Origin: Bacillota bacterium
Lineage (GTDB): Bacteria; Bacillota; Clostridia; Acetivibrionales; JANLFN01
DNA: 64,000 bases
Reading direction: 5' to 3'
Assembly (NCBI GenBank): GCA_023397675.1
Contig: JAEWTV010000120.1
Location: 1 to 64,000, forward strand
Shown one piece after another: positions 37,278 through 45,603 of the stretch. Below the pieces are notes generated by a model. The model was not told the origin of the DNA. It was given only the letters and a program-made list of their open reading frames with translations, and ran no database searches. The position numbers were made by a program, and so were the translations under genes. How positions within the stretch are numbered: position 1 is the stretch's first letter; each line of letters starts with the position of its first letter.

Positions 37278-37664
37278 TTAGTCTGATTTCTTTTTGGCTG
37301 AACCGTGATTCAAATGCTCAGATAAAGGCTCATTGCACTCGTGATATACTTCTCCAGTTTCAATGTCAACTACTTTTTCGTAGTAGTTATCATTTTCCCT
37401 GTCAAATACACGTTCTAATAATGACCACTTTTTCCTAGAAATCTGAAATTCATCTCCGCTTATAACTTCTTTTATAGGCCTTTTAATTCCCGGTCTTTTT
37501 GCTGTTAATCTTATTTTCTCATGAGCAGTGCCCTCATCATAAACATTAATTTCTACTTGCCTCACAAGTGAGCCACATTGAGGACATGGTATCCGTTCTA
37601 CTTTATAAGTATCATCTTCTAATGAAATATAGCAATTCCCACATCTAACAACTGCATCACCCAT
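37278..37664 (-). CDS. Zinc-ribbon small protein
   Basis: The 128-aa protein opens with RCGNCYISLEDD and IPCPQCGSL, a two-CxxC zinc ribbon. Its tail has VYHECNEPLSEHLNHGSAKK, a motif I have seen in other short hypothetical proteins. It sits between the TIR gene and the nuclease/HEPN pair. Function not known. Confidence 0.65.
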   Translation of the reverse strand: MGDAVVRCGNCYISLEDDTYKVERIPCPQCGSLVRQVEINVYDEGTAHEKIRLTAKRPGIKRPIKEVISGDEFQISRKKWSLLERVFDRENDNYYEKVVDIETGEVYHECNEPLSEHLNHGSAKKKSD

Positions 37665-37706
37665 ATATTTACACCCCTTTTATATAATAAAAACAAATTG
37701 AGTTCT

Positions 37707-38579
37707 TCATCTTTTACTTTTTATGTATTGTATAGCCTCTAGTAAACCAATAAAAGTATCACTGACATGTCCCTTTTCAAAATTGATGTATTCTAAATCT
37801 CCAAATATACCTGACTGAAATTTCTGATTACCCTCTATCAAAGGAATAACATATTTGTCCTGCCCAAACGATAATGCTATTTCATCTCTAGTCCACATTG
37901 ATTCTCCACTGTCTGAAACAATGTATATAATAAAATCGATGTTATCATTTAATTTCGACATTACTTTGTCGCTGATTCTTCTTGGCTCATATCCAACACC
38001 AGATTTTACATCAATTCCTATTAAATCTAAGAATCTTGATAATTCAAATGCTATTTTCTTGTCATTTTCGTTGAATCGGTAAGATATAAAACATGTAAGT
38101 ATTCTTTCCTTATGCAGAACCATATCCTCAAGTATATCTATCCGGCCTTTAATGGATTTTAATTCTTCAGTATAGCTTATCTTGTTTTTATCAACTATTG
38201 ATTTATCAACTTCTTTCAGTTTTAGTTCCTCTGATATTATTAAGTAGCATTCCTCCAAATAATCTTTAGTATCTACAGTTATATCAAAGAATAAATAGTC
38301 ATTATACCGTCTTAATAATATTTCAACATTTCCCTTAACAGTGTTAAACTCATGGAGTGATAATAATCGTGGCCTTACATTAATATCCACTAAACTATCT
38401 AATTCAAAAATACTTAATTCATTTTGGTAAGTATTCGCATCATCAAGTGAATGAGTTAACCAAATTTTTGCTTTTTCCGGATTGATTTGAAATAAGTCAA
38501 ATATCCTCTTATATACCCTGCCTAAATCACCTGGTTCAAATAATTTATATTCATAGTACTTTATTGTATTTATCGACAT
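37707..38579 (-). CDS. TIR-domain effector-like protein (third gene of the pAgo set)
   Basis: A 290-aa protein: N-terminal part (1-130) of unknown type, a short coiled-coil-like linker (140-160), then a C-terminal TIR domain (about 160-290). The TIR marks are ILTCFISYRFNENDKK, a W229 and probable catalytic E233 in MWTRDEIALSF. TIR enzymes break down NAD+ or make signals from it. It starts 138 bases after the SIR2 gene behind AAGGAGATAAAATATT. It may be a second NAD-directed effector of the same system or an independent system. Confidence 0.75.
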   Translation of the reverse strand: MSINTIKYYEYKLFEPGDLGRVYKRIFDLFQINPEKAKIWLTHSLDDANTYQNELSIFELDSLVDINVRPRLLSLHEFNTVKGNVEILLRRYNDYLFFDITVDTKDYLEECYLIISEELKLKEVDKSIVDKNKISYTEELKSIKGRIDILEDMVLHKERILTCFISYRFNENDKKIAFELSRFLDLIGIDVKSGVGYEPRRISDKVMSKLNDNIDFIIYIVSDSGESMWTRDEIALSFGQDKYVIPLIEGNQKFQSGIFGDLEYINFEKGHVSDTFIGLLEAIQYIKSKR

Positions 38580-38717
38580 AATATTTTATCTCCTTCTATA
38601 CGTATATACTTTTATCAAGTAATGTACCAATTAAGTAATCATCATCTTTCATTAGTTCTATTTCACTAAATGCAAAAGGATAACTCTTACTTGTTACTAC
38701 AACTAATACATTTTAAT

Positions 38718-39794
38718 TTATTTAAAGATATCATCATTGTCTTTAATATAATTACCTATTATTTCCCGAGTTAAATTTGTTTCTAAATACTCCTTAGCAG
38801 TTAATCTTTCTAGAAAAATTTGGTCTTTATGTTGTTCATCCAATCCTAGTCGGCTCAATATATATTTCTTTCTGTCTAATTCTTTTATGGTAGATGAATA
38901 AGGGTCTACTATTAATAAGTTTCTTGATGATAAATTATTAAGGGCTTGTGCCAGTAAATCATTAACATATGGGTCATTAAAACTGTATCCGATAATTACT
39001 ATTACTTTACTTAATAATGAATAGTTCCTTAGTTCATAGACATTAAACAAAAAAGGGTCAACTGATTGTAATTTTGCATCGGTTCCAAATATCAGTTCCG
39101 CATCTGATTGCGGAACATCATATTTTACTAGTACATTTCCTTTTGATTTATCACGTTTCCAATCAATAGAACCATGCAATTTATAAAGATAAATCCCTGC
39201 GGTTATAGATTTTGCATTAAAACGGTCAGCCGACCAAATATCATCTTCCCCAAAACCACATTCTAGATCGTATTCTGGGGGCTTAGCTTTTTCAACACAT
39301 TGGTCATAGTTTAATGAAAATATTCTTATAGATGCTTCAATTTCTCTTTGAAATTCATAAAATTTTTTATAGTAGGATACTCTCTTTTCTGTTTCCTTGT
39401 TTAAAGTCACAAAGTCAACAATTTTTTCACTCAGCTTTCTGTCAAATGCATCAATATTGCAGAATCTTTCTCCAGCTAATTCAATAAGCTTTTCATTCCA
39501 ATTACCAATGAATGGGTAAATTGGGTTACGTTCTTTTTTCTTTAAGTCTCTAAGTACTCCAACAAGGCGTTCAATATTAACATTATTATCAAAAATACCT
39601 TGTACTCCATCCGCATACAAAATAGCACTTTTTACATAGTAATATAATAAACGGTGTGTATTCCATTCAACATTATAACTATTTATGAGATTCTCTATTT
39701 CAAGTATCATTTCATTGGATGTTTTTATATCTGCATTTCGACTGCAACCTGCACCAAGTAAAAATATTACTGAATCAGCTTTTATAGTTTTCAT
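38718..39794 (-). CDS. Stand-alone SIR2-like protein, partner of the Argonaute
   Basis: The 358-aa protein is a SIR2-like NADase. It has the nucleotide loop LLGAGCSRNADI (GAGCS at 14-18), N162/D164 in SLNYDQ, H207 in YKLHGSIDW and the GYSFNDPYVND motif (269-279). SIR2 effectors in short-Argonaute systems deplete NAD+ when guide-loaded Argonaute finds target DNA. Here I see no APAZ domain fused to it. It starts 12 bases after the Argonaute gene behind GGGGGAATATAA, so the two are co-translated. Confidence 0.88.
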   Translation of the reverse strand: MKTIKADSVIFLLGAGCSRNADIKTSNEMILEIENLINSYNVEWNTHRLLYYYVKSAILYADGVQGIFDNNVNIERLVGVLRDLKKKERNPIYPFIGNWNEKLIELAGERFCNIDAFDRKLSEKIVDFVTLNKETEKRVSYYKKFYEFQREIEASIRIFSLNYDQCVEKAKPPEYDLECGFGEDDIWSADRFNAKSITAGIYLYKLHGSIDWKRDKSKGNVLVKYDVPQSDAELIFGTDAKLQSVDPFLFNVYELRNYSLLSKVIVIIGYSFNDPYVNDLLAQALNNLSSRNLLIVDPYSSTIKELDRKKYILSRLGLDEQHKDQIFLERLTAKEYLETNLTREIIGNYIKDNDDIFK

Positions 39795-39806
39795 TTATAT
39801 TCCCCC

Positions 39807-41738
39807 TTATAAAAACCATGGTGTATCAAAGTGTGTCAGATTGCTTTTATAATCTAAATTCATTTGCCTAAATTCTTTAATAAAGCCCGCAACTAGTTGA
39901 GGATAAAAAATAGATATCGGTTCAAGTTTAGCATTAAAACCACGCCAACTTGCTCCTGCAAGATTAACCAAATCTTGTAATAGCATTATCTTATCTACTT
40001 TCTCTGACATATAAATAAATTCTATGTGTGCTGGATTTGCTATTCTTTTATTTATATATTCACGCCCTCTTTTTAACCCTTCAAACCATATTAAATATTC
40101 CTTGTTTGATAATTGAATATATGAGGATTCATATGGAACTTTAAGGTTATTATCAGCAAAACCTATAAAACGGTTCTTTGTATTTATTTTTACTACAGTA
40201 AAGGAAATCTCATCATGCTCTTTCTTTAAATCTGCCAAGGCATTCTCAATTGATATCATTTCTGTTTTTCTAAATTTAAAAGGAGTATGAATTACACAAT
40301 TAGATATGTTTTGCCCCTTTAGAAGTTGATCTTTAACATAGGCCATAATATTAGTTTTTAAGCTTGACAAATAAACTGTTTCATTATTACTCTCACCTAA
40401 TAGTCCTAGAGATTTATATAGTCCACTTGAATCCAAACATACAGAATAAGCATAATACCTCTTAATTCTAGTTTTTTCATATCCTCTATCGTCTTTATAT
40501 AATTCACGTTCATGTGCAGTACCAATTCCAAAAATTAAACATTTCGGAGTTGATGGTTTAACCAACCAAGGTACTCCACCAAGTTTCGCAAATATTTGTA
40601 GTCCTATCCCTGATGCAGCCCATTTTAAGCCGTCTGATGCTAATATTCTATCACGCCTCACAGCTTGTAAAGGAATATTCAATTTAAAAAAGATATGCTT
40701 CATTTTAACGTATTGTGGAGATTTATTAAAGCCAGTTGAATAAGAGTCAATAAATATACCGATAACTCTTCTATCACTATTTAAGTCTATAATTTCTTGT
40801 AACTGCGGCTCAATTGACTTACTAATTTCGTTTTCATTGTAGTATATACTTTTTACATTAGAAGTGTTTAATTCAATACTGAACATTTCTTTCATACCAC
40901 TAAACGTGGAATGGTACGTCTTTCCAATTAATGCCTTATATAATTCGTTTCCCACTTCCTTCTCATTGTCTTTGAATACAAATACGTATATGGGTGGTAA
41001 CAAAGGTATATCATATGGTCCATAAGTCTTGATTCCTTTGGATTTATCAACATCAAGTTTAGAATTTTTAAAAAAGTAGTTTCTATCATCAAGTTCTTTA
41101 CTAACAAGGGTCATAAAACATGACGAAATTCTAAATTTCTCTGAGCCTATAGTCAATTCTTGTAAACAAATAAACTTTGAAGTTATAAATCTTTGAATTA
41201 TATTCTTTTTATCCAGGTATGCATTAGCATTAGACCTGCCGCTTTTATCTAAGCTATAACTTAATTCCTGGATTTTTTTATCAAATTTTGCTCCTGCATT
41301 TTTTCTAAAATCAAACTCTAATATAAAACCAAACTTCTTTTCCAAAGCCAGATAATAGGGACTTACTTTTATTACTCTGTTACCATACGGAGGACATTCT
41401 TCTACTACAAATGATACAAATTTATTAAATCCATCAACAATCTCACTTTTTTCAAAATACTCATTTTTTACTTTATGTTTAAATAGATACCATATTATTG
41501 CAACCATTAATACATGGTTATCTGTACTGGAGAATTCATATTCTTCAGCTCCTTCAAAAGATTCAAGAGATATTAAAAATCTCTCATACTCTGCTTTACC
41601 ATCACAATCTATAATACTAGAAGGTAATTTTTCAACAAAGAAGCCTTCTTCTTTCGTCTCTTGATTATACTTTCTTCTGAACAATACTACTTTAAAATCT
41701 GTAGTTTCAAACGGAATAAAGTTCAATTCAATTAACAA
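39807..41738 (-). CDS. Prokaryotic Argonaute (MID-PIWI), catalytically dead
   Basis: The 643-aa protein has a MID domain (about 320-395) in which Y343, K347, Q358 and K385 (QIFAKLGGVPW) fit the guide 5'-phosphate pocket. A PIWI domain follows (400-643). The first catalytic Asp is replaced (CLIFGIGTAHE instead of GID), and the later DEDX aspartates are absent, so it should bind but not cut nucleic acid. The GIKTYGPYD motif near 235 is typical just before MID. An N-terminal 300-residue region, longer than in short Argonautes, may correspond to N/L or APAZ-like domains. The start is a TTG after GGGGGG. Confidence 0.85.
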   Translation of the reverse strand: MLIELNFIPFETTDFKVVLFRRKYNQETKEEGFFVEKLPSSIIDCDGKAEYERFLISLESFEGAEEYEFSSTDNHVLMVAIIWYLFKHKVKNEYFEKSEIVDGFNKFVSFVVEECPPYGNRVIKVSPYYLALEKKFGFILEFDFRKNAGAKFDKKIQELSYSLDKSGRSNANAYLDKKNIIQRFITSKFICLQELTIGSEKFRISSCFMTLVSKELDDRNYFFKNSKLDVDKSKGIKTYGPYDIPLLPPIYVFVFKDNEKEVGNELYKALIGKTYHSTFSGMKEMFSIELNTSNVKSIYYNENEISKSIEPQLQEIIDLNSDRRVIGIFIDSYSTGFNKSPQYVKMKHIFFKLNIPLQAVRRDRILASDGLKWAASGIGLQIFAKLGGVPWLVKPSTPKCLIFGIGTAHERELYKDDRGYEKTRIKRYYAYSVCLDSSGLYKSLGLLGESNNETVYLSSLKTNIMAYVKDQLLKGQNISNCVIHTPFKFRKTEMISIENALADLKKEHDEISFTVVKINTKNRFIGFADNNLKVPYESSYIQLSNKEYLIWFEGLKRGREYINKRIANPAHIEFIYMSEKVDKIMLLQDLVNLAGASWRGFNAKLEPISIFYPQLVAGFIKEFRQMNLDYKSNLTHFDTPWFL

Positions 41739-41880
41739 TTTTGTTCCCCCCTGATTAATGGTAGCCTATAATATTTACTTAGTTTCTTCTTTCATCTCTA
41801 ATGACCTAATTCGACATACACTTTACAGTTCCTGTTAATTCAGTAATATAATTTTTACTTTTATAAACTCAAATGCATTT

Positions 41881-41914
41881 AAACACCAGAGGAGATAAAA
41901 CTCCTCCAATGTTT
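41881..41914 (-). terminator. Terminator between the Thoeris-like and pAgo operons
   Basis: GAGGAG and CTCCTC form the inner stem; AAACA/TGTTT extends it (41881-41914). It separates the last proline-rich gene from the Argonaute transcript, implying a separate promoter for the latter. Confidence 0.6.
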
Positions 41915-42044
41915 AATCCTTTTCTGATTTGTCTTTCTTTTTTTCTTCACCAAATACTAATCTTGTTGGTGGAGGCTTTGGTGGCTGTAATTGCTGTCCT
42001 TCCCTTTTGCCATCAGCTTCACTTTTGGTTTCATCTTTCCCCAT
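41913..42044 (-). CDS. Proline-rich micro-protein 2
   Basis: The 43-aa protein runs MGKDETKSEADGKREG, QQLQPPKPPPTRLVFG, then a Lys/Glu-rich tail. It begins six bases after the stop of micro-protein 1, behind AAAGAGGTAAAATTTT. The PPPTRL motif shared with that neighbour, in unrelated surroundings, argues for selection. No signal peptide or membrane helix is present. Function unknown. Confidence 0.6.
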   Translation of the reverse strand: MGKDETKSEADGKREGQQLQPPKPPPTRLVFGEEKKKDKSEKD

Positions 42045-42050
42045 AAAATT

Positions 42051-42176
42051 TTACCTCTTTCCTATTGGTCCGCCGCCATCTCTTATGAGTCTAGTTGGTG
42101 GGGGTGATGGGGGCTGCTGTGGTGGTGGCGGTGGTGGCTGAGGATTTTGGGCATGTAGGTTTATCGATTTGTCCAT
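42051..42176 (-). CDS. Proline-rich micro-protein 1, overlapping the membrane protein gene
   Basis: The 41-aa protein reads MDKSINLHAQNPQ, a Pro/Gln run, PPSPPPTRLIRDGGGPIGKR. Its start lies inside the 3' end of the membrane protein gene in another frame, with a strong GGAAAGGAGGT site ahead. The overlap is 86 bases. The PPPTRL motif recurs in micro-protein 2. Such short Pro-rich proteins may dock on a partner; this is speculation. Confidence 0.6.
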   Translation of the reverse strand: MDKSINLHAQNPQPPPPPPQQPPSPPPTRLIRDGGGPIGKR

Positions 42177-42753
42177 TGGTGTTTACCTCCTTTCCTGCTG
42201 TAACCTTATTAATACAATTTTGAGTAGTTGTAATTACTCTGTCATAATTACATAATCCTATAGTAATTGTACTTGCTACCAACGCAACAATTATTGCCTT
42301 TCTTGCTTTGTGTAAATAATCGGAACGCTTATCATTATTAGACGTATTTTGCTCATTGCATTTGCAATAGTCATTTAACAAATAAACCTCAAAAGCTTCT
42401 TCAACTTTACTTTCATATGTAATATCCTCTTTGTAGAAATCTGTTAATTTATTGTAATACTCTTCCATTTGCTGAGAGCTGGCTATATACTCGTAAACAT
42501 AACTATAGTTTGACCGTACTATATAGAACACTGCAAATGCCAATGAAACAACTAATGTCATTAACGATGCTATGAGTAAAATTAATATAAATATCCCTGT
42601 AACTGCTTCCAATTTCCCTACTGCATATGTTACTGATCCAAATAACAATGTAACAATTGCTATTGGTATTGATATTTCTGAACCCAGCTTTTCCCTTCTC
42701 GCCAGTTCATTGTTATATGACTCCTTATACATGTTGAGTCTATCCTTACGCAT
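42091..42753 (-). CDS. Membrane protein of the Thoeris-like operon, SLATT-like layout
   Basis: A 220-aa protein: an N-terminal helix (YKESYNNELARREKLGSEIS), two transmembrane helices (about 25-50 and 53-80), a long cytosolic helical stretch, then a third hydrophobic helix (RKAIIVALVASTITIGL). This topology resembles SLATT-type pore-forming effectors known beside nucleotide-signalling systems. The last 30 residues (Thr/Ala/Pro-rich) are encoded over micro-protein 1 and may be a by-product. It follows the TIR gene by 58 bases and could be an additional effector. Confidence 0.65.
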   Translation of the reverse strand: MRKDRLNMYKESYNNELARREKLGSEISIPIAIVTLLFGSVTYAVGKLEAVTGIFILILLIASLMTLVVSLAFAVFYIVRSNYSYVYEYIASSQQMEEYYNKLTDFYKEDITYESKVEEAFEVYLLNDYCKCNEQNTSNNDKRSDYLHKARKAIIVALVASTITIGLCNYDRVITTTQNCINKVTAGKEVNTNGQIDKPTCPKSSATTATTTAAPITPTN

Positions 42754-42811
42754 ACATTAACCATCCTACTGTGTTATTTCTGTATTAAAACAATATTTAT
42801 CTATGTTTTCA

Positions 42812-43369
42812 TCATTCAATACCATAATTATCATATAAACTATCTTTATAAATCGTTTGTGTATAGCTAGGCTGATTATTTATATCAAATGTATTTATTG
42901 CTTCAAGTATTATTTTTTCTTTAAGTGGAATATGTATTGTCTTAACAGTTTCATTTTGAATCTTTTCTTTTAATGCTGGAGGCCACAATTTAATTAAACT
43001 ATCAGGAATATTATTTGATATTCTCGAACTGTAGTTCACATAACAGACTATAATAGGCAATCCACACTTATCATTTGCATAATTTATTTCATACGGTACA
43101 AAATCATCATCATATTTAGTTTTATTACCTACAAGTAATAACATACTTTTGCTATTTTTTAGTCGTTCTCTTAAACTTGCTTTAATTGTTTCGTCCTTGC
43201 TTTTATCACTAACCGCTGAAACTTTCTCGTGTGAATTAACAAAAGTAAAGTCTTTACCTTCCATGCTCTTCCAACCCTTCATGATATTATAATATTTAAT
43301 ATCAGATTTTGTAGGGTCACTTTGTCCTTCTGCAGCAAATGCAATGTAAATACCATTTCTGTAAGCCAT
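42812..43369 (-). CDS. thsB: ThsB-type TIR protein (Thoeris)
   Basis: The 185-aa protein is a TIR/DUF1863 domain of the Thoeris ThsB class: GIYIAFAAEGQSDPTKSD, a FTFVNSHEK segment, SLRERLKNSKSMLLLVGNKT and E94 in VPYEINYAND as the probable catalytic Glu. In Thoeris, ThsB senses phage and makes an ADP-ribose-derived signal. AAAGGAGAAGAGTTA precedes the start. With the TM-macro gene immediately upstream on the strand, this fits a type II arrangement. Confidence 0.85.
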   Translation of the reverse strand: MAYRNGIYIAFAAEGQSDPTKSDIKYYNIMKGWKSMEGKDFTFVNSHEKVSAVSDKSKDETIKASLRERLKNSKSMLLLVGNKTKYDDDFVPYEINYANDKCGLPIIVCYVNYSSRISNNIPDSLIKLWPPALKEKIQNETVKTIHIPLKEKIILEAINTFDINNQPSYTQTIYKDSLYDNYGIE

Positions 43370-43422
43370 TAACTCTTCTCCTTTAAAATTTTTACTTATG
43401 TATCTTATTGACTCTAATTAAT

Positions 43423-44247
43423 TTACTCACTGAATACTCCTTTAATATTGTAAAGGTTTATTTCATCTGCCACGCTTTTATGTAGTATAATTCTAATTTT
43501 ACAGCCATAGCAAAGTTTTATTCCAGAATATTTCAATGTAAATAGTATTAGCTCAAGTAGTTCCTGTTTACTTACTGAACTATTAAACCTAGTTATACCT
43601 GACCCCATTAAAGGTATATTGACATCCCGTCCATTATTGACTACGTCTATTTCATTCCAAAATGAAATAAGAAATTCAATGTATTCTTCAAGTGTCAGAC
43701 ATGCTCTATTTCTGTCATCAAATTTAGCAAATGATGTAAATATAAATTCATTTTTGTATTCAAATAATGTCCCTAGTTTATACCTCTTTTTCTTTCCTAT
43801 TAGTCTACTATTATTTAAGCTGAATTTCTTATCGCCTAGACCATTTTCAATTGTTCTGTCAAACTCATTTATGTCACTTATGTATTGTTTAATAAACTTT
43901 CCATGTAAAGATTTTTCAGAGATAATTACATTGTCAACAATCGTATCAAAGTATTCATTAAATCCAATAACCTTTAACCCGCTCACTTTAAATAAATCAC
44001 CGTATATGATTTCTAACCTTGTATTATTGATTGTCACTTTTACTGACTTTTTTATATTTGCATTTATAAACATTCCTATATATATGAATATAAATAAACC
44101 AATCAATGCTATTGCAAAGTATATCTTCAAATTATTAGGTATTGTAACAAATATGAAGACTATTGATATTATTGAACTTATAATACCTATTACTGTCAAA
44201 AATGCTCCTATTATTCTTCTATCACATAAACCCACTTTAATTTTCAT
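43423..44247 (-). CDS. thsA: ThsA-type membrane-anchored macro-domain protein (type II Thoeris)
   Basis: The 274-aa protein has two N-terminal membrane helices (about 12-35 and 40-62) followed by a macro-like domain: VTINNTRLEIIYGDLF, KRYKLGTLFEYKNEFI and the glycine loop VNIPLMGSGITRF. This matches ThsA of type II Thoeris, which is reported to bind a histidine-ADP-ribose signal and act at the membrane. The start at 44247 follows GGAGGGAATCTTC; the in-frame Met six codons earlier is less likely. It precedes thsB by 53 bases. Confidence 0.8.
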   Translation of the reverse strand: MKIKVGLCDRRIIGAFLTVIGIISSIISIVFIFVTIPNNLKIYFAIALIGLFIFIYIGMFINANIKKSVKVTINNTRLEIIYGDLFKVSGLKVIGFNEYFDTIVDNVIISEKSLHGKFIKQYISDINEFDRTIENGLGDKKFSLNNSRLIGKKKRYKLGTLFEYKNEFIFTSFAKFDDRNRACLTLEEYIEFLISFWNEIDVVNNGRDVNIPLMGSGITRFNSSVSKQELLELILFTLKYSGIKLCYGCKIRIILHKSVADEINLYNIKGVFSE

Positions 44248-44282
44248 GAAGATTCCCTCCGCCATAATTCGGCGTATTTAAC

Positions 44283-44522
44283 TTATTTCTTAAGTTCTTC
44301 TCTACAGTCCGCACAGATGTTTTTGCCTTTATAATTGCTGACATCTTTAGCTTCACCACAAAATATACACTCTGGCTGGTACTTTTTTAATAAGATGCTG
44401 CCTTCATCAACAAATATCTCCATGGGATCCCCTTCATTTATATTCAGTGTTCTTCTCAATTCAATTGGAAACACCAATCGTCCTAAATCATCCAGCTTCC
44501 GTACCACCCCTGTAGCTCTCAT
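44283..44522 (-). CDS. AbrB-family regulator with zinc finger tail
   Basis: The protein (79 aa) opens with the SpoVT/AbrB swapped-hairpin barrel (ATGVVRKLDDLGRLVFPIEL, LNINEGDPMEIFVDEGSI), followed by a CxxC...CxxC zinc segment (CIFCGEAKD, ICADCREEL). It is a DNA-binding transition-state type regulator. The start at 44522 matches the family N-terminus but the GGGGGAG site is close; an ATG ten codons earlier has no site. Lying 35 bases before thsA, it could regulate the Thoeris-like operon. Confidence 0.8.
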   Translation of the reverse strand: MRATGVVRKLDDLGRLVFPIELRRTLNINEGDPMEIFVDEGSILLKKYQPECIFCGEAKDVSNYKGKNICADCREELKK

Positions 44523-44676
44523 ATCTCCCCCACATGTATCTATATTTACCATTTAATTCTATCAATTTTGACAAAATTAGTCAATTTATATTAATGCCTC
44601 TATAAAAATAAAACAGCCCTTTACAGGAGCTGTTTAGTTTTAATATGTAATTCTCATAAACTTAGATTTCAAATTT

Positions 44677-45099
44677 TTATGTAATTTTTCTTTTACTATT
44701 TGTATTAATTTTAATAATTGTATATGCTGTAAAAATTAATGTTACAACCGGAAGTGTTAAATATGCAATAGGCGCTTTATATTGTATATAGCCAATAATC
44801 TGAATTATGCATACTATTGCAAATATCCATGTACTTAATTTTACTAAATCAGCTTTTTTAAGGCTTACTAAAATAAGTATGTATGCTATAATTGGCAAAA
44901 ATAATGATAGACCAACAAACAAATTATTTGATAATGGTGTCGTTGAGGGAATTACCAATATAATTCCTACCACTCCGATTGTTATGATTTTACTTACACT
45001 GACTAATCTATTTCTAACTAATCCATTATAAATTATATACATCGCAATAATCATGGGTATATAACATAATGACTGCCATACCATAAATTCTATTGACAT
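44677..45099 (-). CDS. Small polytopic membrane protein
   Basis: A 140-aa protein with about four or five hydrophobic helices (CYIPMIIAMYIIYNGLV, IITIGVVGIILVIPS, FVGLSLFLPIIAYILILVSL and two more). Its ATG overlaps the stop of 45099-45467 (TAATG), so the two are translationally coupled. No family recognised. Confidence 0.6.
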   Translation of the reverse strand: MSIEFMVWQSLCYIPMIIAMYIIYNGLVRNRLVSVSKIITIGVVGIILVIPSTTPLSNNLFVGLSLFLPIIAYILILVSLKKADLVKLSTWIFAIVCIIQIIGYIQYKAPIAYLTLPVVTLIFTAYTIIKINTNSKRKIT

Positions 45100-45467
45100 T
45101 ATCTATCCACCCTTTCATCAACTTGTTTTTGTAATATTAAATCAGTATTTTTAGCAATTTTCGAAATATTATCAAACATATATGCCTTGTACGACATCAT
45201 GACCCATAGTACAAACGCTGTTATTATATATCCAAATATAGCTAATGCAACTGCTCCACCTCCCATTTCTGTTGTTTGATACATGGTTGCAGCAAAAATA
45301 GTCCATCCAATAAACGGTATTACAAATGATATAATCCAGTTTATACTTTTAAGTACTGCTGCATAGCCATCATGATAGTTTTTAGAACCCTTGTCATATC
45401 CCCACTGCTGAGCAGAATTATTTTTCTGACTGCTTTCAGTTCTTACACCCCAATTATTTTGTTCCAT
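45099..45467 (-). CDS. Small membrane protein
   Basis: A 122-aa protein with a Asn/Gln-rich N-terminus, then hydrophobic helices (INWIISFVIPFIGWTIFAA, VALAIFGYIITAFVLWVMM) and a charged C-terminal helix. It overlaps the following membrane protein gene by one base. The pair has no recognisable family. Confidence 0.6.
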   Translation of the reverse strand: MEQNNWGVRTESSQKNNSAQQWGYDKGSKNYHDGYAAVLKSINWIISFVIPFIGWTIFAATMYQTTEMGGGAVALAIFGYIITAFVLWVMMSYKAYMFDNISKIAKNTDLILQKQVDERVDR

Positions 45468-45603
45468 ATCTACACTCCTAAATTATTATTTTTCCTACTA
45501 TGCTTGCTTAAAATCATCTATATTCTCCGGTTGATATATAATTTCTGCTCATGTATTTCCTTTCCCATTGTCCATTTCAATCAGATCATTATAGTATCTT
45601 ATG

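Noticed and set aside
38601..38717. Protein-like run without a start codon between SIR2 and TIR genes (VLVVVTSKSYPFAFSEIELM)
   Set aside because: No start codon, and a TAA lies just upstream in the frame. It might be a gene remnant, but chance cannot be excluded.
41929..42141. Gly/Cys-rich plus-strand frame
   Set aside because: It is the antisense shadow of the proline-rich micro-proteins.
43423..44281. 220-aa plus-strand frame opposite thsA
   Set aside because: Antisense shadow of a low-complexity coding region; the minus-strand frame has the domain motifs and ribosome site.
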